The notes below the pieces were generated by a model. The model did not search any database, had not been told where the DNA came from, and worked only from the letters and a program-made list of their open reading frames with translations. Of a stretch of 64,000 nt of DNA, positions 12,134 through 23,671 are shown one piece after another. The translations under genes and the position numbers were made by a program. This DNA comes from Dendrobium chrysotoxum (taxonomy: Eukaryota; Streptophyta; Magnoliopsida; Asparagales; Orchidaceae), in assembly GCA_019925795.1 (NCBI GenBank), contig CM034315.1:9362001-9426000 (forward strand), written 5' to 3'. Within the stretch, counting starts at the first letter, position 1. Each line of letters starts with the position of its first letter.

Positions 12134-12689
12134 TAAACCTAAAAAAAGCCGAGTTAAAAAAAAATCCTACCAGCAAAAATAAAATGATGAGAAAATTTTC
12201 AGCTACACCATTATAATTAAAATTTAGACATTATTAATATTAAAAATTTAAAAATTATTTAAGATGATTATAAAATATAAATAAATAATTAATATTTAAC
12301 TTTATCTTGAATAAATTTTGATTAAAATATTTATTTATTTATTTATTTATTTTCCTATATTTTAGCCACAAGCATGAAAGTACAGAGATGCCAGAAGGAA
12401 GCTTCCAACTCTTAGAACTTTGACAAATGGCCTTTACTTTCAAATAGAGTGGCATTGGCCTCTTTGTTTTATTGCTCATAAAGAGACTGTGCCACACATG
12501 CAATAAAGGGGCTTTGGTGAGTCATTGAAAAGAAAATGGAGAATCTGAACTAATTTTCTTCTAATTTCATCATCCTAATCATTGAGGAATTCCTATCTGT
12601 AAGCCTTTTGGATCAAATCAAATGATAAATTTCTATATAAATTTTAAGTTGTTATTAGTCTATCAATCAAATCAAATAAATTTATTGAT

Positions 12690-12843
12690 ATAAAACCCAA
12701 ATTCTAAATTTTATTAATATAAAACCTAAGTGATAATTTTAACTGCTACTATTAATATAAAAATGCTACTATAGATAATATATAGCAACGATTTTCAAAT
12801 CGCTGCTAACTAATGCTGCCTTTGTGCTATCTTTTTAGTAGTG
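12690..12843. mobile_element. Right-end remnant of a CACTA transposon
   Basis: Ends with TTTTTAGTAGTG, the canonical complement of a CACTACTA-type terminus. It is preceded by short subterminal motifs (GCTACTATAG, AGCAACGATTT, AATCGCTGCTAA) typical of CACTA ends. No matching left end was found, so this is a fragment. Confidence 0.6.
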
Positions 12844-12879
12844 AAGCATGAGGTAATCAAGAATAAATTCTTCTACCAA

Positions 12880-13340
12880 GTGGAGGGGTTGTTGAGGGAT
12901 CCAGTGCTATTCATATAAAGTACTATGACTTTAGTAATATTGAAATCAATAATTGTATGGTTAAAGGTTTACAAAAATCTCAATTAACCCCTTCCTTAAA
13001 TAGAGAAAGGTTGAGTCAACATAAGAGATAGAATAGAGAGCGAGGAATAGAAAGATCTCAGTGGAATAATAGTATGACCAAAAGTATAGAGTTGTGTCAT
13101 GCTCACATGCATGAGCATGACCCCTTATTTATAGGTGAGACGGAGATCGATGTTATAGAAAATGTTACATAAAAAAATAACAATAAAGTTACATAATAGA
13201 GCTCGATATACCTAGCCTTTATTGGACAAGCCTAACTAACAAATATTTGACGAGCAAGATCTACTGGTGAGCTTTGTGTTGAGGATATGTACCCTCGATA
13301 AGTTCTTATGGCAATAACTTTTAGGTGGCCTAATAAGTAT
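12880..13340 (-). other. Possible solo LTR or promoter-bearing repeat
   Basis: The reverse strand carries CACCTATAAATAAGGGG, a good TATA box, in a moderately GC-balanced block unlike its AT-rich surroundings. No TG...CA ends or target duplication could be fixed, so this is only a suggestion. Confidence 0.2.
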
Positions 13341-13578
13341 TCTAGATGAGCAGTCGACTTCTATGAACATGATAAATTTATAAGTTTGTAACTTATTTTA
13401 GACAATCTGTCAAGATACAATGAATATGTGACAAAATATTGTGGACGAGCATCAAATTAGTTCATTGACTAATAGCTAACCAAATTAGATTCAAATTCAC
13501 ATGATGATATGTTAAATCTATTCCAAATAAATAAAATATATGCAAAACATAACTTTTTTCTCACCATATTCTAACTTA

Positions 13579-13686
13579 CACTTCATTTGTGACAGCTTTC
13601 TTAATGCTTTATAAAGCTATTTTTAGTAAAATAATTTCTTGAAAATATAAAAAAAATAATAATCTAAAATTATCTCAAACTAAATC
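13579..13686. mobile_element. Tourist-like MITE, copy 6 (degraded)
   Basis: CACTTCATTTGTGACAGC at the left and ATCTCAAACTAAATC at the right, flanked on each side by TTA. The internal arms are eroded. Confidence 0.7.
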
Positions 13687-13911
13687 TTAAAAGTAATTTC
13701 ATTAAAAGTTATAAAGCTGTAAACTTTACAACATGGGGTTGTTTATTTAGCTGTGCCAATGAAACCATTTGGCTTAGATACAATCGTACAACTAATAATT
13801 GGCACTTTAAAATTGACCGAATATCTAACAACATCAATCATACACAAACCAACAAGCTCTTCACATAAATAACTTTTTAAATAAAAAGATAAATTTAATA
13901 AAGCCAAAATT

Positions 13912-14022
13912 TTCTCTCTTATTGTTTCTAAAATAATTTTTTAATATAAAAATTTTCATTTTAAAATTTTTTTATTAAAAAATTACTTTAAAAATAATAA
14001 AAAAATTGTCTCAAACGAAACT
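13912..14022. mobile_element. Tourist-like MITE, copy 7 (degraded)
   Basis: The right end TTGTCTCAAACGAAAC is clear. The left arm is reduced to a TTATTGTTTCTAAAATAA core that pairs with TTACTTTAAAAATAATAA. Confidence 0.65.
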
Positions 14023-15120
14023 TTAGTATTAATTTTCAAATAGTGGCACAAATATAAAAAAGTCAGTCAATAGACTCAACTAATGTGTTAATTGTCTCCC
14101 AGTATCTTCCAAGACTAACATGGCCATGCTATCAAATTTGTAGACATCAAAATCACTGTCATTACCTATTATGAAATAAATCTACTAAATTTGACTAAGT
14201 TCAAAATAGTATTAAATTACTTCCTTTCTATGTAGAGGAAGAGGAAAAAAAAAACATGCAATCCTCATTTAACATGTGAAATAGAATTGTAACTTACAAA
14301 AATATATTAAACCTCATGTTGCTGAAAAAAGAATGTAATATATTTGAAATATTTTGAGTTGTTTGAACGAGGGTTAAATAAATGCAAATAATTATACTTT
14401 TTATTTGCAGTGTCAAGCCCAACGATGATGACAGCCAGCGGACGACGGTGACAGGTGGCGATAGTGGCTAGCAGCGATGAGAATGGCTGTGATTTCTCAG
14501 TGTAACGATTTGATCGATTTTCAAATACACCGAATTTAAAAAGAATAATAAATTTTAAATACTTCAAAATTTTACTCTATATTTTTTTTACTTCAAACAG
14601 AACACCAATACTTTTCTATGTGTATATTTCATAAAACATGAAATTATTTGTCAATTTAAAAGATTACATGAGAATCATGTGTAATTTGACTAAAAAAAAT
14701 CAATTTCTACTAAAGTATTAGAAGTCTAAAGTCTTACCAAAAACAAATTTATGCCTTGTATTGTGGTAGGACAAGATACATGTGTAAATCACAGTGAAAC
14801 TACTGTGAAAACAGCACTAGAACTATGCTAAAAAAAAGAAATAATTGTTCACCATATCATTTGAATCCAGGATAACCTATCCATGGCTCCAGTTGGAGCT
14901 TGTGATTTCTGAACTAGGGTGGTCCATTTTCTAGCTATTAAAATCATATCCATATCTCTCAAACCAATAATTTCTGACAAGTTTTGTGAGCAAAATTCAT
15001 ATCAATAAAAGCATACATACACATCTATATAATTGACTTGATAAGTGTAAAGCTACTAACATCAGCAATGAACTTTTTTGACATCCCTACTTACGATATT
15101 ATTTGAATTTCATCTTGCAA
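14023..15120. other. Intergenic DNA with a short GC-rich patch
   Basis: Mostly AT-rich. Around 14410-14510 a GACGATGACAGC-type patch resembles GAT/GAC-rich patches at 41.26 and 48.30 kb. The 86-codon minus-strand frame across it has no recognisable motif and is not called. Confidence 0.4.
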
Positions 15121-15416
15121 TTTAGGGTATCTCCAACCGAACCCCAAACGAGCGTTTGTAGTGGTTGCAGAGCTCCAACCAAACGCCAAATTCAGGGCCA
15201 TTTTGCGCGAGATGAACAGTGTGATGCCAATATTGGGGTCACACTGTTCAAGTACGCCATTTTTTTCTTCATTTCTTCCTGTTGGAGAAAGAATATACAT
15301 GGTATATTCTTTTTTATATTAAAAATGGAGTTCGGTTGGAGATGCATTGCTGCATTTTAGAGTATTATTGTATTTTGGAGTGTAAAATGAGGTTTTCAGA
15401 TGGAGATGATCTTAAG
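15121..15416. mobile_element. Foldback MITE with an internal palindrome
   Basis: GGGTATCTCCAACCGAAC near 15124 pairs with GTTCGGTTGGAGATGC near 15330, and a second partial copy, CAGATGGAGATGATCTTAAG, closes the right side. Inside, 15214-15249 is a 36-nt near-perfect palindrome (GAACAGTGTGA...TCACACTGTTC around CCAATATTGG). It is a non-coding MITE; the open frames crossing it are chance. Superfamily not assignable. Confidence 0.6.
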
Positions 15417-15484
15417 ACATCCCCCACAGAAAATTCTTTCAAAACTTCATTTGATGCCACATTGACAACACCTTAGTAAGATTA

Positions 15485-15608
15485 AGATTTTATTTGTGAC
15501 GGTTTTTTTACTGCTTTCTACAACAGCTTTGCAATAAAAAATTTCTAATTCAAAAATTTTTAGACTAAAAAGTTGTTTTATAAGTAAAAAGTTATCTCAA
15601 ACGAAGCC
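15485..15608. mobile_element. Tourist-like MITE, copy 8
   Basis: AGATTTTATTTGTGACGG at the left and TATCTCAAACGAAGCC at the right, with paired internal arms around a TAAAAAGTTGTTTTA-like motif. Confidence 0.75.
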
Positions 15609-16409
15609 TGAACCTAATTTTGCTCTTGCTAGCTTCATGAAATACAGCTAAATTACTTGTTGGATCTAAAACTTTGTGAAGTGTGCACGATCTCAAACCA
15701 ACATATATAAAACCCCATATTGAGAGCAATGCTTCTCATACACTTAAAATACAAAGATTTTCACCATATAATTTTATGAGCTAAAATATCATTTATTTAT
15801 GATATACAATTTGAAGATGTTAAAAAATAGGTGATTAAAATAAAAAATACAATGAGAAATTTACTAACATGCCATAATATTTTTATGTATTTACATATAT
15901 AACATCTAAATATTTATATATACATACCTCTTTAATGTCTAAATTACAATAAATCATATGCTTGAAAAAGTGCATTTTTACTTTTAAATAAGTTAATATT
16001 ATAGATATTTTTTATGTAATTTACGGATTCGACTGTTATATAAATAAATATAAAAATTTAGGTATTAGATTATATAAATACATAAAATTTTTTATAGTAT
16101 GCATTTAAGTCCCCTAAAAATTATAATAATTACATAATTTTATCAATGAAATATTTCGTCTAATATTAAACCGATTTATTTAATTTGACTCATATTTAGA
16201 GTTTTGTAAAATCGAAATAAACAAAATTAACCCCACTTAAGCAAAATATATACAATTTAATATGCTAGAAGTTCAACATCTTATAACCAAAGGGAACATA
16301 ATGATTATATTTAAAACAAATCTATCAAAAACCAAACTTCTTGATAATATTATGAAACTTCATAACTATTTAAATCATTCACCAATTTAGCATAAATTTA
16401 TCAAACTAA
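15609..16409. other. AT-rich intergenic DNA
   Basis: No gene or repeat boundary seen. Confidence 0.45.
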
Positions 16410-16529
16410 GGCTTAGTTTGGCTTAGCTTTTTTATTGCTTCTTAAAGCAGTTTTCTAATACAAAAATTTTAATTTTTGTACTAGAAAACTGCTTTAAGAA
16501 GCAGTAATAAAGCCGTTCCAAACAAAGCC
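16410..16529. mobile_element. Tourist-like foldback MITE, copy 9
   Basis: GGCTTAGTTTGGCTTAGC at the left and CCGTTCCAAACAAAGCC at the right, with TAA on both sides. The internal hairpin TTGCTTCTTAAAGCAG and CTGCTTTAAGAAGCAG is nearly perfect, so this is one of the younger-looking copies. Confidence 0.9.
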
Positions 16530-16938
16530 TAAATCAATCAAAATTCTTAATTAAAATCGAAGTGATCGAACCGAATCAATCAATCTGATTTTGGTTAGAT
16601 TTGTCCTTGATAACAAAAATGCCCTAAATGTTAAATATAAAACATGAATAACTACCACAACAAATTAAATATTTGTAGAACTTATCTAATTCAATTAATT
16701 ACCTAAAAAACTAATTAATACGCAGTTGACATCCAACTCTCTCAATAGTCAAGGCCATGCAAAACCCTAATAAATTATACCCTCAACTGTCTCACTAAAC
16801 TTTCCATGACAAAGTAGCTCATAGGAAATGAGGCAAACAATAGTATATAAAATTAGAACTAATAATCAATAATAAGAAGCCTGTAAATTATATTTTAATA
16901 CTTAGATTTTTTTTTCCCATTCTTTAGGGGAAGAATAA

Positions 16939-17053
16939 GGTTTCTTTTGGGATAATTTTTTTACTAGAAAGTTAATTTCTACAACAGCTTTAAAAAAATT
17001 GCTTTCTGTATAGTAACTTTATAAAGTAGTAAGAATGCTATCTTAAATGAAGT
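16939..17053. mobile_element. Tourist-like MITE, copy 10 (degraded)
   Basis: GGTTTCTTTTGGGATAA at the left and TATCTTAAATGAAGT at the right; the internal arms AACAGCTTTAAAAAAATTG and TATAAAGTAGTAAG are partly paired. Confidence 0.65.
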
Positions 17054-17485
17054 TTAAGAGTCTGTTTGGAACAGCTGTAACTTTTTATAAAGATAATTAT
17101 AAAGCTGAGAAAGTAGCAATTGCTCACTCAGCTCTTCTTAGACCTACCATCTTTTGTAACACACCATTCAAAACCCCATGTGGAAACCTTCCTTGCCTGC
17201 ACATGCCCTGTCCACCTTACGTCTCTATCTATTACTCCTTTTTCTAAGATCCCTTTGCTAATGAATAATCCTTTTTTCTTTACACATAGATTAACAGCTC
17301 TTAAATGTATAATCCGACTTGCCAGAAAATCTATTTCAAGACGAGGAATCCATGCCTTTCTATCATCTTACAACCATGCTTATTCCTTTCTCGCTCAGCC
17401 ATGGAAAAATATTCACTGAGGATCAGTGGCATCAGAACTATTCCTTACTGCGCGTGCTTCATTCTCTATTCATTTTGGTCTTCAT

Positions 17486-17648
17486 TGTATGAGAAATTAT
17501 TACGTGCATTCACTGGACGGTTCAGAGGCGAATCAGGATGCATCACATCACCCCGGTACACAGCGGTACACTCCAAATGATGACATGGTGCATCCTGATT
17601 CGCCTTTGGACGGCATCCAATGACCGCATGTAATAATTTCACTCATTG
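17486..17648. mobile_element. Foldback MITE, distinct family (about 163 bp)
   Basis: Left-arm segments (GAGAAATTATTACGTGC, ACTGGACGG, then GGCGAATCAGGATGC) recur in inverted order at the right (GCATCCTGATTCGCC, GGACGGC..CCAATGACC, GCATGTAATAATTTCAC). The loop is about 40 bp. It has no sequence in common with the Tourist-like family. No clear target duplication was found. Confidence 0.75.
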
Positions 17649-17674
17649 TAGACATTATGAGCTGTGGTTATTTT

Positions 17675-17779
17675 GATTTCATTTGGAACAACTTTCTTAC
17701 TATTTTCTAAAACAACTTTTTATAATTAAAAAAAAATTATACTGGAAAGCAGCTTTAGAAAGCCGTCTCAAACGAAATC
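17675..17779. mobile_element. Tourist-like MITE, copy 11
   Basis: GATTTCATTTGGAACAAC at the left and CCGTCTCAAACGAAATC at the right, with arms TACTATTTTCTAAAACAAC and AGCAGCTTTAGAAAG. Confidence 0.75.
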
Positions 17780-17917
17780 TTTTATCTTGTTGAAATTTAG
17801 GAGTCATTATGAGATCTTACACAAAAAGTTTGAAATTGACGTGAAAAATTCAAGTCTGAATCAACCCTTATAAACTTCGAGTCAGATTCAGATTAGCTTA
17901 AGTGACCGCATTAAACA

Positions 17918-18580
17918 TAGGGGTGTCAATTTCGGGTTACGGGTCGGGTTCGGGTCTAACCCGAAATGACCTGGGTTCAAACGGGTCGACCCAGGTAGGT
18001 AAACGGGTCAGAAATCCGAACCCGGACCCGACCGGGTGGGTTGCCGGGTTGACCTGACCCGACACGAGAACTCGGGCGAGCAGACGCGGCTGGACTCGGG
18101 CTAACTCGGGCGCGCGCGGACTCGGGCGAGACGCGCGGGTGCGCGTACGCGGGCGCGCTGCCGCGAGCGGGCTCGCGGGCGCGTGCGGGCGTGCGCGCGG
18201 GCGTGTGAGCGGGTGCGCGGGCGCGTGAGCGGGTGCGCGCAGGCGGCTGGGCAGGCTCGGGCGGCACGCGGGCAGCTTCGGCTGGCGCGCGCGGGCGGTT
18301 GGGCAGGCAGGGGCAACCTTGGCGGGCGCGCGGGCAGCTTCGGCGGGCGGGCAGGGCTCGGGCAGCCGGGGCAGGGTCGCGGGCAGGCCAAGGCAGGGCG
18401 GGCAGGCTTCACGGGCAGGGGTTTAAACAGGTTTTCGGGTTGACCCGACAACCCGTCGGGTCAACCCGAACCCGACCCATTTTTCAAACGGGTCGAATTC
18501 CTGAACCCGAACCCGACCCGTTTTGAACTCGGGTCGGGTTCGAGTCGGGTTTAGTGTCGCGTCGAATATTGACACCCCTA
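17918..18580. mobile_element. Non-autonomous hAT element, copy 2 (663 bp)
   Basis: Terminal repeats TAGGGGTGTCAAT and ATTGACACCCCTA are perfect over 13 bp and the 8-bp target duplication ATTAAACA (17910-17917, 18581-18588) is exact. The outer about 150 bp on each side match copy 1 at 6401, including AAACGGGTCAGA and GACCCGA runs. The core (18060-18410) is extremely GC-rich low-complexity DNA (GCGGGCG/GCGCGGG), unlike the core of copy 1. The long frames with Arg/Ala/Gly/Pro-rich translations on both strands are compositional artefacts. It lies 858 bp upstream of the pectin methylesterase start codon. Confidence 0.95.
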
Positions 18581-18588
18581 ATTAAACA

Positions 18589-19380
18589 TTTGATTCATAC
18601 TCAACTCAAAATCTTTAATTTAGATTTACATCAAATATTGATTCAAATTGAATTTGAGCTAACTCGAATGTGATGACAACTCATATGATTTTATTTTTAT
18701 TTGTGTTGTAGAATTCAAATCTTATAATTGTGTTCATTTTCATTCGAGTTGGTACAAATCAATGTGGTTCGACTAATTGTTGCATCACATGCATCGGGTT
18801 CTATTTGATTCAGATTTAATTATTTTTTATGAAAAAATTTATGTTCGGATGTTCTGATATATTTTATATTGTTTGAAAATATGTTTGAAAATTATTAAAA
18901 TTAAGAGATTAGTCAAAATAGAAAACCTCCATATATAGCATTAATTTGAAAATAAATTTAATAATCCTCATATAATATATATAGTACACATTTTTTTTTC
19001 TTCCTTATGCTTAGGAAGCTTTGCTCACGAAGAATTCATAATAGAATTTTCTTCCTAAATCATTAATTAATAATTAAAAAAATTTCTTTTTACTTTGTTT
19101 GCAAAAGACAGATTTGCTAACCTTTGCCCCGCACTACCTTTTCCTTCCGCATCGTTAAAGTGAGAAAAAAAATTCTAATAAACTTTTTAACCAAACCAGA
19201 ATCGTTAATCCACCGTTGATTACCCGCACCCAGAGAAATCCATGGCAGATCTTTCTCCGTTTCTCTGCAAAGAACTCCACCATACATACAGCTTCCGACC
19301 ACCAGCCCTTGGCTGGAACGAAATGGACGCCTCACCAACCTTCTAAATATTAACTGAACTTCTTAGCTTCCTCCCCACTC
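18589..19380. other. 5' flanking region of the pectin methylesterase gene
   Basis: AT-rich to about 19080, then more balanced toward the gene. No other gene is called; the 73-codon minus-strand frame at 19117-19338 lacks motifs and overlaps the promoter. Confidence 0.5.
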
Positions 19381-19383
19381 CCT

Positions 19384-19389
19384 TATAAA
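19384..19389 (+). promoter_or_regulatory. TATA box of the pectin methylesterase gene
   Basis: CCTTATAAACTCC lies 54 bp before the start codon. This is a normal plant TATA position if the 5' leader is short (about 20-25 nt). The start context AACAATGG matches plant translation starts. Confidence 0.6.
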
Positions 19390-19437
19390 CTCCGCTATCT
19401 GCTCGCTGCCAGTCTTAAGCATCCATCATCATCAACA

Positions 19438-21305
19438 ATGGACTACGGAAAGCTTGGCCCGTCGGAGTCCACTCGCTCTAGCTTCTCCGACCCGCCGCCG
19501 ACCCAACCTAGCTCGCTTCCCCGCCGTCGCCGGAGGCGTTTCCTTCTATTGGGCATAACGGCCACTCTCCTCCTCGCAGCCTCCGCTGCTTCAGTGGCTT
19601 TGCTTATCCGCAGCAAGAATAACCGCCACTCCAACCTGACCCGAAGCCCAACCCAGGCCATTTCACAAACCTGTAAGCTCACCCAATACCCCGAGCTCTG
19701 CATCAGCTCGCTCGTAAACTTTCCCGGAGCGCTCTCCGCCGGCGAGCGCGAGCTCGTTCACATCTCCCTCAACATGACCCGTCAACGCGTCGGCGAGGCT
19801 CGCTACGCTGCTTCCTCCATTTCTGGCGTTTCAATGAGCCGCCTCGCACGCACCGCGTATGACGACTGCGTCGAGCTGCTCGACGACTCCGTCGACCAGC
19901 TCAGTCAGTCTCTCCTCGTCGTTGCCGGCGGCGACGACGCCGGTTCTGACGAGGACGCGCTCACTTGGCTCAGCGCGGCGCTCACGAATCAGGACACCTG
20001 CGCAGAGGGGCTTGATGTTGTTGACGACAACTATGTGCGGGGGCAAATGACGAGCTTTTTGAAAGATGTTGCAGAGCTGGTGAGCAATTCACTCGCCATC
20101 TTCGCTGCGGCGAGCCGGAACCAGGATTTCTCCGGCATTCCGATTGAGAATAGGAAGCGGAGGCGATTGCTGGGTTCTGAATTCCCGGATTGGGTGAATT
20201 CGATTGACAGGAAATTGCTTCAAACGCCGGGGAACTCGATTCAGGCGGATTATATTGTGTCAAAGGACGGCAGCGGGACGTATAGAACCATTGGTGATGC
20301 CGTAAACGCCGCGCCTGAAGGCAGTTCCAGGCGCATCATTATCTACGTGAAGGCCGGGCGCTACGACGAGAACATAAAGGTCGCGCGAAAGAAGACCAAT
20401 ATTATGTTCGTCGGCGACGGCATGGGAAAGACCATCGTCGCTGGCTCACGCAGCGTGTACGACAAATTCACTACTTTTCACACGGCTACCTTCGGTATGT
20501 TCCCTTTTTTTTAAAAAAAAGGCGATTTTTTTAATTCATTTTTTCAGTCAGGCATTTCATCCAATAGTTGGCAGGCGAAAACAAACTAATCTGCTATAAA
20601 CCTGCAGCGTCGACAGGGGCAGGGTTCATAATGAAAGAGATGACAATAGAGAACTCCGCGGGGCCAGAGAAGCATCAGGCTGTAGCACTCCGTGTAGGAG
20701 CCGACCGAGCGGTGGTCTACCACTGCAGCATCATAGGCTACCAAGACTCCCTGTACGTCCACTCTCAACGCCAATTCTTCCGCGAATGCGACATCTTCGG
20801 CACCGTCGACTTTATCTTCGGCAATGCAGCCGTCGTTCTCCAAAAATGCAATATTTGGGCGCGAAAGCCAATGGCGATGCAGAAGAACACAATCACCGCA
20901 CAGAACCGCAAGGATCCGAACCAGAACACGGGGATTTCGATCCATAATTGCAGAATTCTGGCGGCGAGCGACCTCAGCGCGACGAAGGGGAGCATTCAAA
21001 GTTTCTTGGGGCGGCCATGGAAGATGTACTCGAGGGTGGTCTACCTTCAGTCTTACATGGGGGATCTCATTAACCCTGCTGGGTGGTTGGAGTGGAATGG
21101 AAATTTTGCGCTCAGTACGCTTTACTACGGCGAGTACATGAACTATGGCCCCGGCGCCGGCGTGGCGAAGAGGGTGAATTGGCCGGGATTCAGGGTGATT
21201 ACAGTGGAGGAGGAAGCAGAAAAGTTTACCGTTGGGAAATTTATCTATGGGTCCTCTTGGCTGCCGTCGACCGGCGTCGCCTTCGTCGCCGGCCTTTCAG
21301 TCTAA
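19438..21305 (+). CDS. Type I pectin methylesterase (PMEI pro-region + PME), 2 exons
   Basis: Exons 19438-20494 and 20608-21305 are joined by a 113-bp GT-AG intron. The phase closes exactly: codon 353 is split G|CG, giving ATFA-STGAGF, for a 584-aa protein. An Arg-rich stretch (29-34) precedes one hydrophobic segment (35-57), a signal anchor for the secretory route. The inhibitor-like pro-domain follows (about 74-230) with its four cysteines, C79, C88, C144 and C188. Processing motifs RRLL (242-245) and RKLL (258-261) precede the catalytic domain (about 271-575). Expected catalytic residues are present: Q376, Q398, D399 in GYQDSLY, D420 in GTVDFIFG and R488 in LGRPW. The enzyme de-esterifies cell-wall homogalacturonan, releasing methanol. 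Family and activity are secure; the particular paralogue and tissue are not inferable. Length and domain order are normal and no disruption is seen. Confidence 0.97.
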
Positions 21306-22186
21306 AAAAAGCCTAAAAAAAACAAAGCTATCTTTTTTTCGCTTTTAGAAAATTTTCTTTTTTATAGTATCGTTGGTATATGGCGTCGGTGGAGAAAGGA
21401 TCGGCGTGCTATTATGTTGGTTGTACGGGGGTGTATTTGTAATTTGTACTTTCTATAGGGGTTTAGAAGAGATTTTCATATTGTTGTAAGAAGGAATAAT
21501 GGACTGAATTCCTTGCTTGATGATAATTGTAAATGTGGGTGTCCATACCATTTTTGTTGGGGAGGTTATGATTAATAAGATTCACTTGCTTAAGAACTCA
21601 TTTTTATTTTTTAACTTATGTTTCTTTAGTCGAGTAAAAGTGTATTGATGATAATAAATTTATGAGAAATTTAAAAAAAATTAAATATTCTCCATGTCTT
21701 TGATTTAAATAATAGAATTTTATTTATAAAAATAGTGACGTCAGATTGATCGAGGATTCATAAGAATTTAATAAATAATGATTGAAAATTCATGCCTGAA
21801 TAAATTTCATTTCAATTTTATTTTACGAATACATATTAATAAAACAAAGTAACAAATGGAAAAAAAAATTTAACTCGCCAATGTTTAAAAATATAAAATA
21901 TTAATCATTCAATATTGTATGAGCTATAAAGTTGCATTATCAAATCTCGGTGTATTATCAAATCATATTTGCAGTCATTTATTATCTTGTCATATAAATT
22001 GTGTCAATAAATTTCATTAAATGTTTATCATATTTCAGTTGTCATATTTTAGGTGTGCTTCTCTACCTATATAAGTTATGGATGTAGATGTTCGTATGAT
22101 GAGCAAGATCTGAATCTTGTAGCCTTAACTTTGTTTGCAAGGTTGTCCAGCCTCTCATACCTTACTCCATAGTGTATTCATAGGTT
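21306..22186. other. 3' flank of the pectin methylesterase gene and intergenic DNA
   Basis: The probable 3' UTR runs to about 21.6 kb, with T-rich tracts and AATAAT/AATAAG motifs near 21490-21580. Beyond this the DNA is AT-rich without features. CTATATAAG near 22068 could be a TATA box for the small frame at 22187. Confidence 0.45.
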
Positions 22187-22498
22187 ATGAATAAGATTCG
22201 AAGAATTCACATGAAGCAAATGATTGAAGAGGGAAGCACTCGTTTGAAAGAAAAGTTGGCGCTAAGTATTGATGAGAGCCTTGAAGAGAAGGCTAAATGT
22301 AATGAAATTTTTCAGTGTGTTATGCATTTCTGGAGCGAAGATGAAGATTGCTTATTGTGGCATATGCATAATGAAGTTATGAAAGTAAAGCTATACATGG
22401 TCGGCGAAAATCTTAGAGATGTGGTGTGGAGATATTTACAGCAGAGGTTCATGGAACATGATAGGCATTGCAAAAATACAAATAACAAAATACTTTGA
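22187..22498 (+). CDS. Hypothetical 103-aa open frame, doubtful
   Basis: An open frame of 103 codons with balanced composition, rich in Lys, Glu, Met and His, begins MNKIRRIHMKQMIEEGSTRL. A TATA-like CTATATAAG lies about 115 bp upstream. I recognise no domain, signal peptide or membrane segment, and there is no sign of introns. In AT-rich plant DNA such a frame can be chance or a transposon fragment. Confidence 0.2.
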   Translation: MNKIRRIHMKQMIEEGSTRLKEKLALSIDESLEEKAKCNEIFQCVMHFWSEDEDCLLWHMHNEVMKVKLYMVGENLRDVVWRYLQQRFMEHDRHCKNTNNKIL

Positions 22499-22868
22499 AC
22501 TCCAACAAATAAGATGTCAAAAGAGTGTAAAATAAACCATTTTTCACTAAGAAAATGGCAGATAATTAAACCTAACAAAAATACTTAGGTGAGATCTAAA
22601 AATAACGTATAAACTTAGTAACAATATTAATTGTAAAAATTAAATGAACAAAAAAAAAAAAACTAACCTTACACTTGTTTTCACCGGATCAAGCCAAACG
22701 GTCGCATGCCAAAACGAAAGAATGCCAAAATGGGAAAAATAGGGCTTATCAGGTGATAAAAGGGCGGGCGACTTTGGCAAGTTTATTATTATTATTTTTT
22801 TCTGTTGGTTAACTGGCTAAATTTTATTAATAAGACTTAGTTTAAAAATTTACCATTTTCCTAATTCC

Positions 22869-23018
22869 TTACAAACCAAAAGCAGTTTTAATGTTATTGT
22901 ATACTTGCATATATCTTTGGAGGTATTTAGCAAATAGCGGAGGATCATGCCAGAGTAATTCACCCTCGATGGGGGCCCACAGGATGAATCGCCTAGCAAT
23001 ATGATAGGCATGACTTGC
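22869..23018 (-). pseudogene. Orphan terminal exon-like sequence, gene unidentified
   Basis: On the minus strand a TGTTCCAG acceptor is followed by 150 nt of open frame ending in TAA. It encodes about 49 residues, including HIARRFILWAPIEGELLWHD and KYLQRYMQVYNNIKTAFGL. The aromatic-rich, low-Ser composition looks like real protein. I do not recognise the family, and no companion exons were found toward 23.0-24.0 kb. Probably a stranded gene fragment. Confidence 0.35.
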
Positions 23019-23621
23019 CTGGAACATACAAAGGAGGTTACTCAAAATAATCAATGGCGCTACTTACCCAGGCCTACCAAGGAATTTGACCTTTACAAGG
23101 CAAATTGGAGATTCCTCGCAAAGCAAACAACTTGGCGCCTGCCACATACTTGGACTACTGAACCCTCAATTTATCTCGTTGTGACGATCCGATATCTAGA
23201 GCTCTCTCTTCCCGCAACAACATTTCACTTGCCTCTCTCTTCTCATGTGATCCAAGATCTCCCACACAAGTTGCTGGCAATATCACCAAGCTCACTAGCC
23301 ACCAATTCATTTTCATCTTAGCACTTGACCGAGCACACTCGCCCATGTGGCTCTTTTGAGCTCGTCTCAAGACAATTCGTTGTAACTATTCATGCCTCTC
23401 ACTCTTTCATCCAAATAGGAGGTGACGTGTGAAGGGAAGTGTGTAAGGTTGTATGGATGTTCTATGTAGTATTGTATTTTTTTTTATTTTTTTTGTGTAG
23501 CCTTTTGTATAACCCTTATGTCCTTATAAATAAGTGGTGATGATGAACAGTTTTAGACATTGTTTTGGAATTTTGATTGATCATATGCTAGTTTGAGATT
23601 TATAGTTTTCTTATGTATTCT

Positions 23622-23671
<50 letters not shown>

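Noticed and set aside
17977..18526. Overlapping long frames on both strands with Arg/Ala/Gly/Pro-rich translations
   Set aside because: They lie in the GC-rich low-complexity core of a hAT element; several frames are open at once simply because stop codons are AT-rich.
20586..20999. Antisense 137-codon frame over the pectin methylesterase exon 2
   Set aside because: It is the shadow of a conserved, GC-balanced coding exon on the plus strand.
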